From Alphaproteobacteria bacterium UBA6187 (GTDB taxonomy: Bacteria > Pseudomonadota > Alphaproteobacteria > Rickettsiales > UBA6187): a stretch of 13,488 nucleotides of DNA. The notes under the pieces are model-generated. The model was not told where the DNA came from and did not search any database. It was given only the letters and a program-made list of their open reading frames with translations. Positions 13,190-13,488 of this stretch are shown here, piece after piece. The position numbers and the translations under genes were made by a program. Each line of letters begins with the position of its first letter. Within the stretch, counting starts at the first letter, position 1. The stretch lies in contig DITJ01000015.1 in assembly GCA_002422795.1 (NCBI GenBank), positions 1 to 13,488 of the forward strand, given 5' to 3'.

Positions 13190-13414
13190 TTATTTGCTAG
13201 AGTTATTATCTTGGGAAAATTTTTCTATCATCAGGCGTATATCCTCAACCCGCCAGGCAGAAATTCTTTTTCCAAGTTTTACAGGTTTTGGGTAGATGCC
13301 GTTGCGGACACCATCCCACCATACGCTTTCGCTTATGGGAAAAACGCTTAATACGGTGGGAAGGCGAACAAAGCCTTCTTTTGGTAAAGTGTTATTATTT
13401 ATACTATCATTCAT
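13190..13414 (-). CDS. alpA: AlpA-family regulator / excisionase-like protein
   Basis: AlpA proteins are small winged-helix (MerR-like, HTH_17) activators or excisionases of prophages and islands; E. coli AlpA activates the integrase gene of a cryptic prophage. From ATG 13414 the protein has 74 residues, with LPKEGFVRLPTVLSVFPISE, SVWWDGVRNGIYPKPVKLGK and RISAWRVEDIRLMIEKF, the diagnostic AlpA pattern (R.P.VL...PIS.S..W.GV..G.YPKPVKLG.R..AWR..DI). GGAG lies five bases before ATG 13414. A TTG at 13468 would extend the frame by 18 residues, but the candidate promoter lies inside that extension, so it is unlikely. It is the first gene of the alpA, HTH-zinc, integrase trio, all on the minus strand. 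Confidence 0.9.
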   Translation of the reverse strand: MNDSINNNTLPKEGFVRLPTVLSVFPISESVWWDGVRNGIYPKPVKLGKRISAWRVEDIRLMIEKFSQDNNSSK

Positions 13415-13439
13415 ATGTACTCCGTTGTTATGCGCTGGA

Positions 13440-13468
13440 GTATTATTGAATCCTATATGGTCTGTCAA
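13440..13468 (-). promoter_or_regulatory. Candidate sigma-70 promoter of the alpA operon
   Basis: On the minus strand a perfect -35 TTGACA (13463-13468) is followed by a 17-base spacer and TAATAC (13440-13445), a weak -10. Transcription would start about 20 bases before the alpA ATG, leaving room for its GGAG. A near-palindrome GGGATTTCCC lies at the window edge (13479-13488), just upstream of the -35. Confidence 0.5.
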
Positions 13469-13488
13469 ATTTGGGGGAGGGATTTCCC

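Overview
The window looks like a stretch of a fairly AT-rich alphaproteobacterial chromosome. The evidence is the tatC-serS neighbourhood, a layout well known in alphaproteobacteria (tatABC-serS), together with Q rather than E in the FGxxFQLP motif of TatC, an OvoA-type ovothiol enzyme, a YdbH/YnbE/YdbL envelope operon and small alphaproteobacterial-style mobile-element regulators. I cannot assign a genus. No tRNA, rRNA or CRISPR array is visible.

Layout. 1-2690: tatC (twin-arginine translocase), a convergent small lipoprotein with an internal 20-residue duplication, and serS. 2690-3305: two copies of a C-rich palindromic repeat in opposite orientation, one of them split by a second, unrelated 48-bp palindrome. 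Directly after the second copy lies the C-terminal stub of a BrnT toxin gene, followed by an intact BrnA antitoxin gene, so the toxin appears lost and the antitoxin orphaned. 3365-4258: era. 4296-4341: a palindromic repeat that recurs almost perfectly at 10224-10270. 4471-6346: a tight ydbH-ynbE-ydbL operon, the AsmA-like intermembrane bridge with its partner lipoprotein and its regulator, followed by a further lipoprotein gene.

6998-10192 (minus strand): xre regulator, lipB and ovoA, probably one transcription direction; xre and lipB overlap by 29 bases. OvoA is the full bifunctional form: non-haem iron sulfoxide synthase plus C-terminal methyltransferase. 10193-10829: two facing palindromic repeats, then about 400 bases without a credible gene but dense in complementary segments, a candidate structured RNA or remnant.

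10739-13488: accessory DNA. An IS4-family (IS50/Tn5-like) insertion sequence with an intact DDE transposase has cut into a tyrosine integrase gene on the minus strand. Only the N-terminal SAM-like domain survives and it has no ordinary start codon. Upstream of it on the same strand are a helix-turn-helix/zinc-ribbon protein and an AlpA-type regulator preceded by a good sigma-70 -35 box. This AlpA, HTH-zinc and integrase trio is the control end of a degraded genomic island that probably continues past the right edge.

The strongest new-looking signals are the nested palindrome, the repeat-associated loss of brnT, the near-identical palindromes sitting in the leaders of two operons, the unrecognised structured interval at 10350-10705, and the hidden integrase fragment. 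I see no complete new defence or biosynthetic system.
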